A stretch of DNA of 64,000 bases from Candidatus Accumulibacter aalborgensis (lineage in GTDB: Bacteria; Pseudomonadota; Gammaproteobacteria; Burkholderiales; Rhodocyclaceae), in assembly GCF_900089955.1 (NCBI RefSeq), contig NZ_FLQX01000090.1, forward strand, positions 1-64,000, in the 5' to 3' direction. A program made the translations under genes and the position numbers. Position 1 is the first letter of the stretch. Each line of letters begins with the position of its first letter. The notes beneath the pieces were generated by a model, which did no database searches, was not told where the DNA came from, and worked only from the letters and a program-made list of their open reading frames with translations. Positions 54,698 through 63,608 of the stretch are shown here, in pieces.

Positions 54698-54835
54698 TCA
54701 TTCGAGTATGCAGAATTTTGTATGTGTCGGCAAGTCTTGCCGTTTGTTGGCGCTGACCTGCAAGAATCGCGCACGAAGTGGGGGACCGCCATCCTTTGCT
54801 GGCATCTTCTGTCGTCATCAACCAAGGTTTCTAGG

Positions 54836-55098
54836 ATGAAGGCGCTGGGGCAGCGTTACGTGCAGCACTCGGTCTGGCTGGCGAGGCACGACAGGCAGCC
54901 TACCGCGAGCTGTTCCGTGATCAACTGAAACCTGCGGTGGGCGATTCTATCCGCCAGGCAACCAACGGTAACTTTGCCCTTGGCGACATCCGCTTTGCCG
55001 CGCAGGTCGAAGCGGCGCTGGGCAGGCGTGCAACGAGGAGAGTTGCTGGCAGGCGACGGACATTGCCGGGACCGGATTCAGGGGATCTCCTGGCGTAG
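54836..55098 (+). pseudogene. Remnant of a REP-associated tyrosine transposase (RAYT)
   Basis: The first codons read MKALGQRYVQ, the middle signature of RAYT proteins. After a deletion and a frame change the sequence continues as AGEARQAAYRELFRDQLKP, SIRQATNGNFALGDIRF and QVEAALGRRATR, which is the conserved RAYT C terminus, and ends in TAG. The catalytic HUH and tyrosine parts are gone. A REP hairpin lies 19 bases downstream, as is usual for RAYT genes. Confidence 0.75.
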
Positions 55099-55116
55099 CA
55101 AGTCCGGGGGCAATTT

Positions 55117-55148
55117 GGCGCAATGCCTTTGGTTATTGCGCCCTACGC
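55117..55148. repeat. REP hairpin beside the RAYT remnant
   Basis: GGCGCAAT and ATTGCGCC form a perfect eight-base stem around a 10-base loop, followed by the tail CTACGC. The same tail and outer stem (TTATTGCGCCCTACGC) recur at 62852-62867. This is the REP type mobilised by RAYT transposases. Confidence 0.75.
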
Positions 55149-55246
55149 GACGGACCTCGAGACTCCCTTCGTCCACTTGCGCGCATCGAGCGCTTCATTT
55201 GGCTGATCGGTGGCCTTTCCCCGGTGTCAGGCGGTGGCGCCGTGCC

Positions 55247-55258
55247 GGCAAGCTTGCC
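55247..55258. repeat. Palindrome GGCAAGCTTGCC, copy C
   Basis: Third copy, 39 bases before the ATG of the first cas2. The right flank is GTACCGG, like the inverted flank of copy B. Confidence 0.7.
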
Positions 55259-55297
55259 GTACCGGACAGCCGGTCCGCACCGGCCTATCGTGGCGAC

Positions 55298-55585
55298 ATG
55301 AGCGATGCGGCACGAACCCTTTTCCTGGTCTGCTACGACGTCTGCGACAACAAACTGCGGCGGCGTGTGCAGAAGTACCTGATGGCTTACCGGGTCGGTG
55401 GCCAGAAGTCGTTCTTCGAGTGCTGGCTGACTGCCGCCGAGTTGCGCGAGGTGCGCCGCACGCTGGCCGATCTGCTCGATCCGAGCGAGGACCGCGCGCA
55501 CGTCTTTCAGCTCGATCCGCGCATGCGGCGTGACATGCTGGGCCGGGCGACAGAGCCGGTGACCGACGTCTTCCTGATCGTTTGA
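55298..55585 (+). CDS. cas2: Cas2, first copy
   Basis: A 95-residue ferredoxin-fold protein that forms the core of the Cas1-Cas2 spacer integrase. The first strand LFLVCYDVCDNKLRRRVQKYL holds the conserved aspartate; KSFFECWLTAAEL is strand two with the typical S/F-x-E pattern, and the tail VTDVFLIV is the C-terminal strand that contacts Cas1. The ATG was chosen for the Cas2 alignment; in-frame codons upstream cover the palindrome and RAYT debris. It is 16 bases before cas1. Confidence 0.92.
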   Translation: MSDAARTLFLVCYDVCDNKLRRRVQKYLMAYRVGGQKSFFECWLTAAELREVRRTLADLLDPSEDRAHVFQLDPRMRRDMLGRATEPVTDVFLIV

Positions 55586-55601
55586 GCAAAGGAGAGAAGC
55601 A

Positions 55602-56636
55602 ATGACCAGCCTGTATGTGGACCGACGCGGCGTGACGCTGAAGGCAGATGGCGAGGCGCTGGTGTTCCACGAGAACGGCGAGCGCATCGGAACGGTACCG
55701 CTGGCGCCACTGTCGCGGGTGTTCCTGCGCGGCGACGTGACCTTGTCGTCAGCGCTGCTCGGCAAACTCGGTGAGCGCGGCATCGGCGTCGTCGTCCTGT
55801 CCGGGCGCAAGGCCGTGCCGACGATGCTGCTCGGCCGACCACACAACGATGCCGCGCGGCGCGTTGCGCAATACCGGTTGTCGCTCGATGCCGATTTCTG
55901 CCTGCGCTTTTCGCGCGCCATCGTCGAGGCCAAGTTGCGCGCGCAGGCGGATTTTCTCGCCGAGCGGCGTGACAGCGAGCCGCGCTCGCGCTACCTGCTG
56001 ACCTTGAGCCTGAAACGCCTGGCGAGCAGCATCGCCGCGGTGGACGAGCAGCGGTCGATCGCTTCGCTGCGCGGCCTTGAAGGCGCCGGTGCGGCGGCAT
56101 ATTTCGAGGGCTTCGCCGACCTGCTGCCCGAGCGTCTGAAATTCAGCGGCCGCAACCGGCGACCGCCGAGAGACCCGGTCAACGCGATGCTCTCGCTGGG
56201 CTACACGCTACTGCACGCGGAGACCGTTCTGGCGCTGTACGGCGCCGGACTCGACCCTTTCGTCGGCTTCTACCATGCGCTCGACTTCGGGCGCGAGTCG
56301 CTGGCCTGCGATCTCGTCGAGGCGCTGCGGGTCGAGGTCGATCAGCACGCGCTGATGCTCTTTCGCTCGGAAAAGCTGCGCGCCGAGGACTTTTCAACGA
56401 CCGAGAGCGGCTGTCTGCTCGGCAAGGCGGGACGCGCGCGCTTTTACGCCGAGTGGGAGGCACTCGCCGCACGCCTGCGCAAGCTGCTGGCCGAGAGTGT
56501 CAGTGACGTGGCGAACGCGATCGCGCTGGCCGGTGCGGTCGATGCGCCCTGCTCTCCTCCGCTTGATACCGAGTGGGCGAACGAGCCGATGGATGAGGCC
56601 GGTAATGGCTCCGCCGGGGATGACGATGGCTTCTGA
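55602..56636 (+). CDS. cas1: Cas1 integrase
   Basis: A 344-residue metal-dependent integrase that inserts new spacers. The N-terminal beta domain (LYVDRRGVTLKADGEALVF, PLSRVFLRGDVTLSSALL) is followed by the helical catalytic domain with E169 (GAAAYFEGF), H225 (GFYHALDFGRESLA) and E240 (CDLVEALR, with D237 nearby), the usual E-H-E/D site. AAAGGAGAG lies before the ATG. The last ~40 residues are an acidic tail (EWANEPMDEAGNGSAGDDDGF) overlapping the second cas2. It serves the array 3.7 kb to the left. Confidence 0.95.
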   Translation: MTSLYVDRRGVTLKADGEALVFHENGERIGTVPLAPLSRVFLRGDVTLSSALLGKLGERGIGVVVLSGRKAVPTMLLGRPHNDAARRVAQYRLSLDADFCLRFSRAIVEAKLRAQADFLAERRDSEPRSRYLLTLSLKRLASSIAAVDEQRSIASLRGLEGAGAAAYFEGFADLLPERLKFSGRNRRPPRDPVNAMLSLGYTLLHAETVLALYGAGLDPFVGFYHALDFGRESLACDLVEALRVEVDQHALMLFRSEKLRAEDFSTTESGCLLGKAGRARFYAEWEALAARLRKLLAESVSDVANAIALAGAVDAPCSPPLDTEWANEPMDEAGNGSAGDDDGF

Positions 56637-56931
56637 AAGGAATGCGCTGGCCTTCGTGATCGGCTACGACATCAGCGATCCGCGGCGCCTGCTGCGCGTC
56701 CATCGGCGGATGTGCCGGCACGCCGCGCCGCTCGAATACAGCATCTTTCTGCTCGTCGGCAGCGACACCGACAAGGATCGCTGCCTGGAGGAGATCGACG
56801 AGCTGATCAATCCGATCGAGGACGACGTGCGCTGCTACGCTCTGCCGCTGCGCGGCTTCCAGGGTCGCGTCGGGCGTGCCAGCCTGCCCGCGGGAATCCT
56901 GTGGACCGGACTGCCGGCGGCGATCGGCTGA
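56620..56931 (+). CDS. cas2: Cas2, second divergent copy
   Basis: A 103-residue second Cas2-like protein encoded right after cas1, with a 17-base overlap. Strand one FVIGYDISDPRRLLRVHRRM carries the conserved aspartate, strand two is LEYSIFLLVGSDTDKDRCLEEIDELI, and DDVRCYALPLRG follows as strand four. The C terminus (GRASLPAGILWTGLPAAIG) differs from the first Cas2 (VTDVFLIV), and the two are clearly paralogues, not a recent duplication. Starts at 56620 or 56626 (MTMASER/MASER) are both possible. Whether Cas1 pairs with one or both is unknown. Confidence 0.88.
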   Translation: MTMASERNALAFVIGYDISDPRRLLRVHRRMCRHAAPLEYSIFLLVGSDTDKDRCLEEIDELINPIEDDVRCYALPLRGFQGRVGRASLPAGILWTGLPAAIG

Positions 56932-57051
56932 TCGCCGGCCGGCCACTGAGCGAGATATGCGACCATCTTGCAGGCATCAGCGCTCGTAGAGCAATCCTCC
57001 GACGTCTCGCCTTGCCTGTTTTGTTGATTTCTTGCGCCACAGAGCCGGGAT

Positions 57052-57057
57052 TATAAT
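57052..57057 (+). promoter_or_regulatory. Possible -10 box (extended) of the LprI-like gene
   Basis: GGGATTATAAT gives a consensus TATAAT 26 bases before the ATG. A matching -35 is not clear (TTGCGC stands 14 bases upstream), so it would rely on the extended -10. Confidence 0.3.
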
Positions 57058-57083
57058 TGCTCACCTTACTCACCAGGACGACC

Positions 57084-58103
57084 ATGCGCCGCCACCCATC
57101 GCCTGGCTGTTTTGCCCTCACCGCCATCACCGCATCGCTGCTGCTCGGGGCAGGCACGTTCGCCATGGCCGCCAGTTTTGACTGTGCCAAGGCGGGCACC
57201 TTGGTAGAAAAGACCCTTTGCGGCAATGCCGACCTTGGCAAGCTGGATGAAAGCGTTGCCCAGACCTATCAGCAGCTCCTCGTGAGCGTGGGTAGCCCCT
57301 GGGATGATCTGGTGAAGAAGTCCCAGCGGGAATGGCTCAAGGCCCGTAACGACGACGCCAACACCGCGGCACCGGGCAAGGAAATGGTCAATGCGCTGAC
57401 GGCCTCCCTGAAGGCTCGGCTTGCCTCCCTTAACGGAGCGCTTACCACCCAGAACGGCCTGCGCTTCCTTACCGTAGATAGGGTTGCCCTGCACAAGCTG
57501 GACAAGACCGACATCCCCGCCGATAGCGCCTACGCCAGGCAACGCTATGTACGCCAAAGCCGCTCACCGGTGTATCTGCTGAGTGATGTTCCTGGCGCCA
57601 AGGCCTTCAATGCCCGTATGGACAAGGACTTCGCCCTGCCCAAGGAACCGGCAGGCGGCTCCAGCGAAGAAACCGGCAGTGCCGCCAGTGTCAACTTTGC
57701 CTCCCCGGAACTGCTGAGCATCACCATCGTGTCGGACTATTTTGGCATTGGCGCCGCCCACCCCATGGCCGCCCTGACCCAGTTCAACTACATGCTGGCG
57801 GAAGGCAGGACCCTGAGCGCGAAGGACATCTTCACCAGCAAGGCCTACGGCGACATCATTACCCGCCACGCGACCAAGCAATTCAAGAAAGCTGATCTGG
57901 AACCCTTCGCGAAACCGGCAGAAGTCCGCGCCCTGGTCCTTGACCCCCAAAACTGGGCCTTGAGCCCCAAAGGGCTGGAAGTCATCATCAGCCCCGACAG
58001 CCTTTTCCCGCACGCAGCAGGTAGCCCGGAAATCCCGGCCCTCCCGTGGAAGACCTTCAAGGGCCAACTCACTCCGCTGGCAACGAAGCTGTTTGGGCAA
58101 TAA
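57084..58103 (+). CDS. Exported LprI-like / DUF3298 protein
   Basis: A 339-residue periplasmic protein. After a signal peptide (ALTAITASLLLGAGTFAMA) comes a LprI-type domain (FDCAKAGTLVEKTLCGNADLGKLDESVAQTYQQLL, with the two conserved cysteines), known from lysozyme-inhibitor-related lipoproteins. The second half (SITIVSDYFGIGAAHPMAALTQFNYMLAEGRTLSAKDIF) fits the DUF3298/RsiV C-terminal fold, which in RsiV binds lysozyme. Here it is not membrane-anchored. The combination suggests binding of lysozyme or peptidoglycan fragments, by inference only. ATG preceded by CCAGGA. Confidence 0.75.
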   Translation: MRRHPSPGCFALTAITASLLLGAGTFAMAASFDCAKAGTLVEKTLCGNADLGKLDESVAQTYQQLLVSVGSPWDDLVKKSQREWLKARNDDANTAAPGKEMVNALTASLKARLASLNGALTTQNGLRFLTVDRVALHKLDKTDIPADSAYARQRYVRQSRSPVYLLSDVPGAKAFNARMDKDFALPKEPAGGSSEETGSAASVNFASPELLSITIVSDYFGIGAAHPMAALTQFNYMLAEGRTLSAKDIFTSKAYGDIITRHATKQFKKADLEPFAKPAEVRALVLDPQNWALSPKGLEVIISPDSLFPHAAGSPEIPALPWKTFKGQLTPLATKLFGQ

Positions 58104-58152
58104 AACCGCGACCAACTCGATATTCTGATGTAATAACCGATACCCGCGGCGA

Positions 58153-61100
58153 CTACTGCGCAGCGCGCTCGCTGGCCAGCGGATCGCGCCAACCCAGGAC
58201 GAGGGCCTGCGACAGCACAAGATTCATGAGCAGCAGGTCGGCCACCCGCTTTTCCTGCACTGCGGGCCACAGGTAATCGCGGCGGGTGCGGATGAAACCC
58301 TCCTTGTCGTGGGTGACCAGTCGGGCAGTCAAGTCCGCGATGAGCAGCGTTTCCAGCGGCGCTCCGGCGAGCGCCGATCCTTCCGTCGCCAGCAGGTCGC
58401 TGGCGCCATCAGCGGTGGCCGGCCAGTCACGCGTGCCGAGCGCACGCAGGAAGGTCACCCACCTGCCGACGCGTGTTCCCGGCCGGTTACACGGCGACGC
58501 GGATGCAAGCCGCGACCAGATGGCGTCTACGTCCTGCGCGTCGAGGAAAGCATGCGTCCTGCGCGCCACGTCGAGCAGTGCCAGGATCGTGGCCGGGGCC
58601 ATGCCATCACAATCATGCTCGGCACGGATTGCTGCCAGGCTGGACCAGAAGGCGGCCGGCAAGGAGGTCTTCTGATGGCCATCGAGTAGATGATCACGGA
58701 TCCGCTGCGCGAGGTGGGCAGTGTTTGTGGTGTCGAAATACGTGCTCGCTCCGACCGGGCTGTTTTCCGGTTCCCGCCTGAGCTTGAGCGCTTCGAGGAC
58801 GGGAACGGGATGGTCGCCCAGGGCAAGCAGGGGAAAGGCATCGCGCTTGCGGAGGAACTGATAGCGGGCCGCATTCTGATCCACGAAGGGAAAGTAGTCG
58901 GAGTTTTTCGGCGCGCCGACCATGGCCAGCAGCGGCGACCACAGCGCCTTGCTGCCGACCAGACGCAGCGCCAGGTCGGCGCGACCGGCGACGCCCACAC
59001 GTGCCAACTCGGCGCGGACGTCCGGTTCATCCAGGAGTCGGTAGTCCGGCGGTTGGATGGTTCCCGAGCGGCGAGCGACGACGAGCATATTGACGTCATC
59101 CGTCGCATAGACGACATAGTCCGAAAAAACGCTGTCCAGGGCACCGATCACCGACGCGACGACGGGAATTGAGGTCTCGTAGATCTGCAGCCACTGGACG
59201 AACAATCCATCGGGGGCCAGGTAGCGCGTGATGTGCCGGTAGTACTCTTCCGAGAACAGCGACGCGACACCCGATACATAGGGGTTGGAGGGTTCCGAAA
59301 CGATCAGGTCGTAGCGTCTGCCGTGGCTGGAAAAATACGCTCGGGCATCGTCGATGAAGATCCTGCTGCGCGGGTCGTTGAAGGCTCTCGGTGCGCGCGC
59401 CTCAAAACCGAGGCGCGCGCCCTTGATCATCTCGGGTTCGATTTCGATGGTGTCGACGCGCTCGACCTGCGGGAAAGCGAGCAAGGCGTGGGTGGTCAGT
59501 CCGGAGCCGAAACCGACATTGGCCACCGTCCGGGCTTGCCGGTGGTGGAGCATCGGGATCACCGCCGCGAGGGTCATCGTGATCTCGTCGGGAGACGGGG
59601 AACCCTTGCCGCTCATGTTGATCGACGCGTCCGCCTTGCCGTTGGTGGTGATTTCGACAAGGCCCCTGGCGTCGCGGGCCAGCCCGATCGACGCTGTCTT
59701 GCCGTCCCGCCAACTGAGGATTTCAACGCCCTCTTTCACCGTCGGGCTGGCATGGCGATAGACTCCAGCAGCCATCCGCTGTGGGTCGAAGTCGACGCTG
59801 GTCAGGCAGACGACCCAGGCCAGCGCGAATGCGCCCAGCCAGCCGTAGCGGCGCAGCGGCGTCGCGTCGCTGAGCGCGCCGGCAATCAGGTAGAGCCCGA
59901 GCACGCCGTCGAGCAGCGTGCCGAACAGCACCAGCCCCTTGAGCCCGACGGCCGGCAGGACGAGGTGCACGGCAGCGATTACGCCGACGATCGCGCCCAG
60001 CGTATTGGCGGCGTACACCTGGCCGATGGCGCGTTCGCCGCAGCGGCTGCGCCACAGGATCAGGGTCAGCAGAGGCAGGGTCATTCCGGCGCAGAAGGTC
60101 GCGGGCAACATGACCAGCATGGCGATCGCATGGCCGGTCAGGGAGAACAGCACGTATCCGCTGTCGCTGCGGCTCAGACCGCGCATCGCCGCCGCCATGA
60201 GGTCGAAGGAGTGGTTGTAGAGCGGCAGGGTGGCCAGCGCGAGGCTGCCCATCAGCAGTTGCACGATGCCCAGGAACAGCCTGGGATTGGGCAGCGTGTC
60301 GATGCGCCGGCGGATCCACAGGCCGCCCAGCGCGAGACCGAGAATGAACGCGGCGAGCATCAGTTCGAAGGAGTGCGTCGAAGCACCGAGGACCATGCTG
60401 AGCATGCGGATCCAGGCGATCTCGTAGCAGAACGACGCAGCGCCGGTAATCGCCGCGGCCCAGAGTATCCAGCGCAGCCCCTCGCCGTCGGCGACGTCAT
60501 CCGCGTTCGGTGGCGTGGGCGGGGTGGCGAGCTCTGCCTGCTGCCCGAACCTGACCAGACAGAAAACCAGCAGCGCGAGGCCGACGTTGATAATTCCGGC
60601 GGTGAGCAGAGTTCCCGGCAGTCCGACCGCCGATATGAGCCAGAAACCCGCCCACAGCACGCCGATGACCGCCCCGATGCTGTTGGCAAAGTAGAGCAGC
60701 GCTACGGTTCTCCCGGTGCCCTGGGCGTCGAGGCGCAGCACGCCGCCGCTGATCAGCGGAAAAGTGGCGCCGAGCAGCAGCGACTGGGGCAGGATGAGCA
60801 GCGCAGCCAGCGTCAGCTTGGCCGCGACTGCGGCCATGCCGGGGTCCAGCGCAGGCAGTACGGTGTCGAAAAGCGCGTGCGTACTCGCTGCAAAGATCGG
60901 CTGGAAAGCGATGGCGATGATGCCTATGCCCGCTTCGACCGCGGCATAGGCCAGCAACAGGCTGCGCAAGCGCTGCGAGACGCGCGACGCGAGCCAGGAG
61001 CCGGCCGCCATGCCGCCCATGAAAATGGCCAGCACCAGCGTTTGGGCAAAAGCGGCATGGCCGAGGATCAGCTTGACGTAGTGGCTCCAGACGGATTCGT

Positions 61101-61155
61101 AGATCAGCCCGGATATGCCCGAGAGGGCGAAGACAAGCGCGTAGATGCGGACCAT
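58153..61155 (-). CDS. Fused membrane transporter-like/spermidine-synthase-like protein
   Basis: A 1,000-residue protein. The first ~450 residues have about 12 hydrophobic helices of the fused-MFS/spermidine synthase family (FALSGISGLIYESVWSHYVKL, LLGATFPLISGGVLRL, YFANSIGAVIGVL). Residues ~470-730 form a spermidine-synthase-like Rossmann domain with the AdoMet-type site VANVGFGSGLTTHALL near 545 and the YDLIVSEPSNPYVSGVASLFS signature near 615. A ~260-residue helical C-terminal region follows. Members are widespread in environmental bacteria; few have known substrates. It converges with the LprI-like gene and stands alone. Confidence 0.88.
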   Translation of the reverse strand: MVRIYALVFALSGISGLIYESVWSHYVKLILGHAAFAQTLVLAIFMGGMAAGSWLASRVSQRLRSLLLAYAAVEAGIGIIAIAFQPIFAASTHALFDTVLPALDPGMAAVAAKLTLAALLILPQSLLLGATFPLISGGVLRLDAQGTGRTVALLYFANSIGAVIGVLWAGFWLISAVGLPGTLLTAGIINVGLALLVFCLVRFGQQAELATPPTPPNADDVADGEGLRWILWAAAITGAASFCYEIAWIRMLSMVLGASTHSFELMLAAFILGLALGGLWIRRRIDTLPNPRLFLGIVQLLMGSLALATLPLYNHSFDLMAAAMRGLSRSDSGYVLFSLTGHAIAMLVMLPATFCAGMTLPLLTLILWRSRCGERAIGQVYAANTLGAIVGVIAAVHLVLPAVGLKGLVLFGTLLDGVLGLYLIAGALSDATPLRRYGWLGAFALAWVVCLTSVDFDPQRMAAGVYRHASPTVKEGVEILSWRDGKTASIGLARDARGLVEITTNGKADASINMSGKGSPSPDEITMTLAAVIPMLHHRQARTVANVGFGSGLTTHALLAFPQVERVDTIEIEPEMIKGARLGFEARAPRAFNDPRSRIFIDDARAYFSSHGRRYDLIVSEPSNPYVSGVASLFSEEYYRHITRYLAPDGLFVQWLQIYETSIPVVASVIGALDSVFSDYVVYATDDVNMLVVARRSGTIQPPDYRLLDEPDVRAELARVGVAGRADLALRLVGSKALWSPLLAMVGAPKNSDYFPFVDQNAARYQFLRKRDAFPLLALGDHPVPVLEALKLRREPENSPVGASTYFDTTNTAHLAQRIRDHLLDGHQKTSLPAAFWSSLAAIRAEHDCDGMAPATILALLDVARRTHAFLDAQDVDAIWSRLASASPCNRPGTRVGRWVTFLRALGTRDWPATADGASDLLATEGSALAGAPLETLLIADLTARLVTHDKEGFIRTRRDYLWPAVQEKRVADLLLMNLVLSQALVLGWRDPLASERAAQ

Positions 61156-61297
61156 GGGGTTCCCGAACGGACGACTTCAGTTGGCAGACGCCCTGCTGCC
61201 GGCAACGACGCGCCAGGGTACACTCATGAAAGCCTTACCTGGCCAGGCTGGTGGAATTTCAGTTCGGACCCCAGCAACGACCCTTGGTGATCATCTC

Positions 61298-62680
61298 TCA
61301 GGCGGGTTGGATATTCTGGTTCGTGCGGAACAGGTTGTCCGGGTCATAGGTGCGCTTCACCTGGGCAAGGCGATCGTAGTTTGGGCCGTAGGCGCTACGT
61401 ACGCGATCACCCTCATCGGCAGTGAGGAAGTTGACGTAGACGCCGCTGCTGGCGAAAGGCGCTGAGGCGTTGAAGAAGTCACGCGCCCAGCCGATGCAGC
61501 GGTCGTCGTCGGCCGGGTCTTCCCAGCGGCCGTGGACGTTCATCACGAACTGCGCATCGCGGTGGGCGTATGCTGCCGAGTCGGGCGCTGGCCGTGTGGT
61601 GGCTCCGCCGATGGCGCCGAAGAAAATCTCGCACTGGGGCGACGGCAGCTTCTCGATGGACTTGACGACGGCGTCGAACAGCCCATCCTGGAGCGTCGAG
61701 AAATTGTGGGACTTCCAGTAGTTGCGTGCACCAGGGGTAAGCAGGGGGTCAAACGCCTGCTGCCAGGCGGTGTACGGCTGGACGCCGACATGCTCGCCCA
61801 GCGGAGTGCCGAATTTGCGGAGTGGGTCGATGAGCGGCTCGCCCACCTTCGGGTCATCGGCGTAGAGCAGTGCGAGCGCAATCATCCCCGTGCCGTGGAC
61901 TTCCTCGGGGAGGAACGGCAGCGGCGGAGCCTGGCGCAGGACGGCCCACACCGAGAGAGCGTCCGGCGCTTTCCTGGTGAATTCGCGGTATTGGCGAAGC
62001 ACTGACTTCGCTTCGGCGATCGGGTAGACGATCAGGCCGCTGAGCACGTCCGGGCCGACGGGGTGGAGTCGGAAGGTGAAGCGGATAACGACGCCGAAGT
62101 TGCCGCTGCCACCCCGCAGCGCCCAGAAGAGATCGGGGTGCTCGGTGTCACTGGCGTGCACTATCTCGCCGGCGGCGGTGACTACCTCGGCGGACTCGAG
62201 GTTGTCGATGGTCATGCCGTACTTGCGACTGAGCCAGCCGAAGCCGCCGCCAAGCGTCAGTCCGGCGACGCCGGTCGTCGAGTTGATGCCCAGCGGCGTA
62301 GCGAGGCCGTGGGCCTGGGTGGTGGCGTCGAGATCCGCGAGTGTCGCCCCTCCCTCGATGGTGACACGGCGTGCAGCGATGTCGACGATCGCGGCCTTCA
62401 TCGGCGAGAGGTCGATGACCATACCGTCATCGCACATGGCACTGCCGGCGATGTTGTGCCCGCCGCCGCGGACGGCGAGCAGAAGCCGGTTGTCCCTCGC
62501 GAAGTTCACCGCCAGGACAACGTCCGACGTGGTGGCGCAGCGGACGATGATCGCCGGATGCTTGTCGACCATCGCATTCCATATCTTGCGCGCCTCGTCA
62601 TAGGCATCGTCGCTCGGAAGAATCACCTGGCCCCCGAGTTTTCCCTTCAAGTCCTCGATCTTCGTCGCTTGTAGTTTCAT
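61298..62680 (-). CDS. BBE-type FAD-linked oxidoreductase
   Basis: A 460-residue flavoprotein of the berberine-bridge enzyme/GlcD-like class. FAD domain: AVRGGGHNIAGS with H75, the usual covalent 8-alpha-histidyl site, then GGATLADLDATTQAHGLATPLG and TLGGGFGWLSRKYGMTIDNL. The GGSGNFGVVIRF motif follows near 190, and the C-terminal BBE segment is YDRLAQVKRTYDPDNLFRTNQNI. Substrates are typically sugars or alkaloid-like alcohols; here unknown. The ATG has a perfect AAGGAGG at eight bases. Confidence 0.9.
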   Translation of the reverse strand: MKLQATKIEDLKGKLGGQVILPSDDAYDEARKIWNAMVDKHPAIIVRCATTSDVVLAVNFARDNRLLLAVRGGGHNIAGSAMCDDGMVIDLSPMKAAIVDIAARRVTIEGGATLADLDATTQAHGLATPLGINSTTGVAGLTLGGGFGWLSRKYGMTIDNLESAEVVTAAGEIVHASDTEHPDLFWALRGGSGNFGVVIRFTFRLHPVGPDVLSGLIVYPIAEAKSVLRQYREFTRKAPDALSVWAVLRQAPPLPFLPEEVHGTGMIALALLYADDPKVGEPLIDPLRKFGTPLGEHVGVQPYTAWQQAFDPLLTPGARNYWKSHNFSTLQDGLFDAVVKSIEKLPSPQCEIFFGAIGGATTRPAPDSAAYAHRDAQFVMNVHGRWEDPADDDRCIGWARDFFNASAPFASSGVYVNFLTADEGDRVRSAYGPNYDRLAQVKRTYDPDNLFRTNQNIQPA

Positions 62681-62834
62681 CTTTGCCTCCTTGTGAACTG
62701 CGCCTGCGTGTGCCCAAAGCGGGAATGTAGCGGCTGTGAAGTGCGCCGCTTGCCTGACGGTCCGAGGGCTTGGTGATGGAGTGTAAGGTTAAAAATCAGA
62801 CAGGCACTCAATTTGCCAGTTCCGCGGGCATCCT

Positions 62835-62870
62835 GCGCCATTCCCGCGGGTTATTGCGCCCTACGCCAGG
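62835..62870. repeat. REP-like element, second copy
   Basis: CTGCGCCATTCCCGCGGGTT leads into TTATTGCGCCCTACGC, with an inner palindrome CCCGCGGG. It shares the 16-base right part with the REP at 55117-55148, in the same orientation. The remaining ~300 bases between the flavoprotein and MaoC genes hold no supported gene. Confidence 0.6.
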
Positions 62871-63016
62871 GCAGCCAAAATTGCCGGGGGCAGCGGGTGG
62901 TCAAAACGACGATGACGACCAGCGGCATCGACACTGCTCGCTTGCCGCCGAACTGGGGGTTGCCTCAATCCGGCGAGCAGAGTCGGCTGGAGCGCGGGTC
63001 GCTTCGCGGCGAAGAA

Positions 63017-63466
63017 CTACTTGCCGGCTGCTTCGCGTTTCCGCCGCGAGGTGGTCATCAACGTCGCTTCGCCATCGATAACCACCGTGTCGCCCACGGT
63101 GCACACCGTGTCGACGACTATCCGTGACTTCTCGGTGATCACTTCCTTGACCGTCACCTTGGCATGAACGGTGTCGCCGGGACGCACCGGCGCCCGAAAG
63201 CGCAGCGACTGGTTCATGTAGATCGTGCCGGGGCCGGGCAGGCGATTGCCCAGCACTGCTGAAATCAGGCTGGCCGATAACATGCCGTGCGCGATGCGGC
63301 CGCCAAACATCGTGGTTTTCGCAAAGTCTTCATCCATATGCACCGCATTGACGTCCGTGGACACCGCGGCGAACAGGACGATATCTGCATCGGTAATGGT
63401 CTTGGCGGTTTCTGCGCTCATGCCGACTGACAAGTCTTCGATGTCGTAACCGTTCTGGGGATTCAT
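63017..63466 (-). CDS. MaoC-family (R)-enoyl-CoA hydratase
   Basis: A 149-residue hot-dog-fold hydratase, close to PhaJ-type (R)-specific enoyl-CoA hydratases that feed beta-oxidation intermediates into polyhydroxyalkanoate synthesis. The hydratase 2 motif is seen in STDVNAVHMDEDFAKTTMFGGRIAHGML (catalytic Asp and His of the D-x4-H pattern), followed by YMNQSLRFRAPVRPGDTVHAKVTV. AAAGGAC lies before the ATG. It is upstream of, and in the same direction as, the flavoprotein gene, but a 336-base gap makes a joint operon unlikely. Confidence 0.88.
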   Translation of the reverse strand: MNPQNGYDIEDLSVGMSAETAKTITDADIVLFAAVSTDVNAVHMDEDFAKTTMFGGRIAHGMLSASLISAVLGNRLPGPGTIYMNQSLRFRAPVRPGDTVHAKVTVKEVITEKSRIVVDTVCTVGDTVVIDGEATLMTTSRRKREAAGK

Positions 63467-63608
63467 GAAAGTCCTTTCTCGTGATTATCAGCGCGGGTAG
63501 TTCCTCGCTGAGGGAAAACGGCGCCGGCCAATGCCTGCGCCACTCTAATTCATTGCGGGTTATGTTGAACGATGCAACCAGTATACACGCCTCCCGGATA
63601 CGGGGACC

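Noticed and set aside
59233-61290. A 685-codon plus-strand open frame opposite the spermidine-synthase-like gene.
   Set aside because: It mirrors the coding frame of a GC-rich gene and is rich in Gln, Arg and Asp without any family motif.
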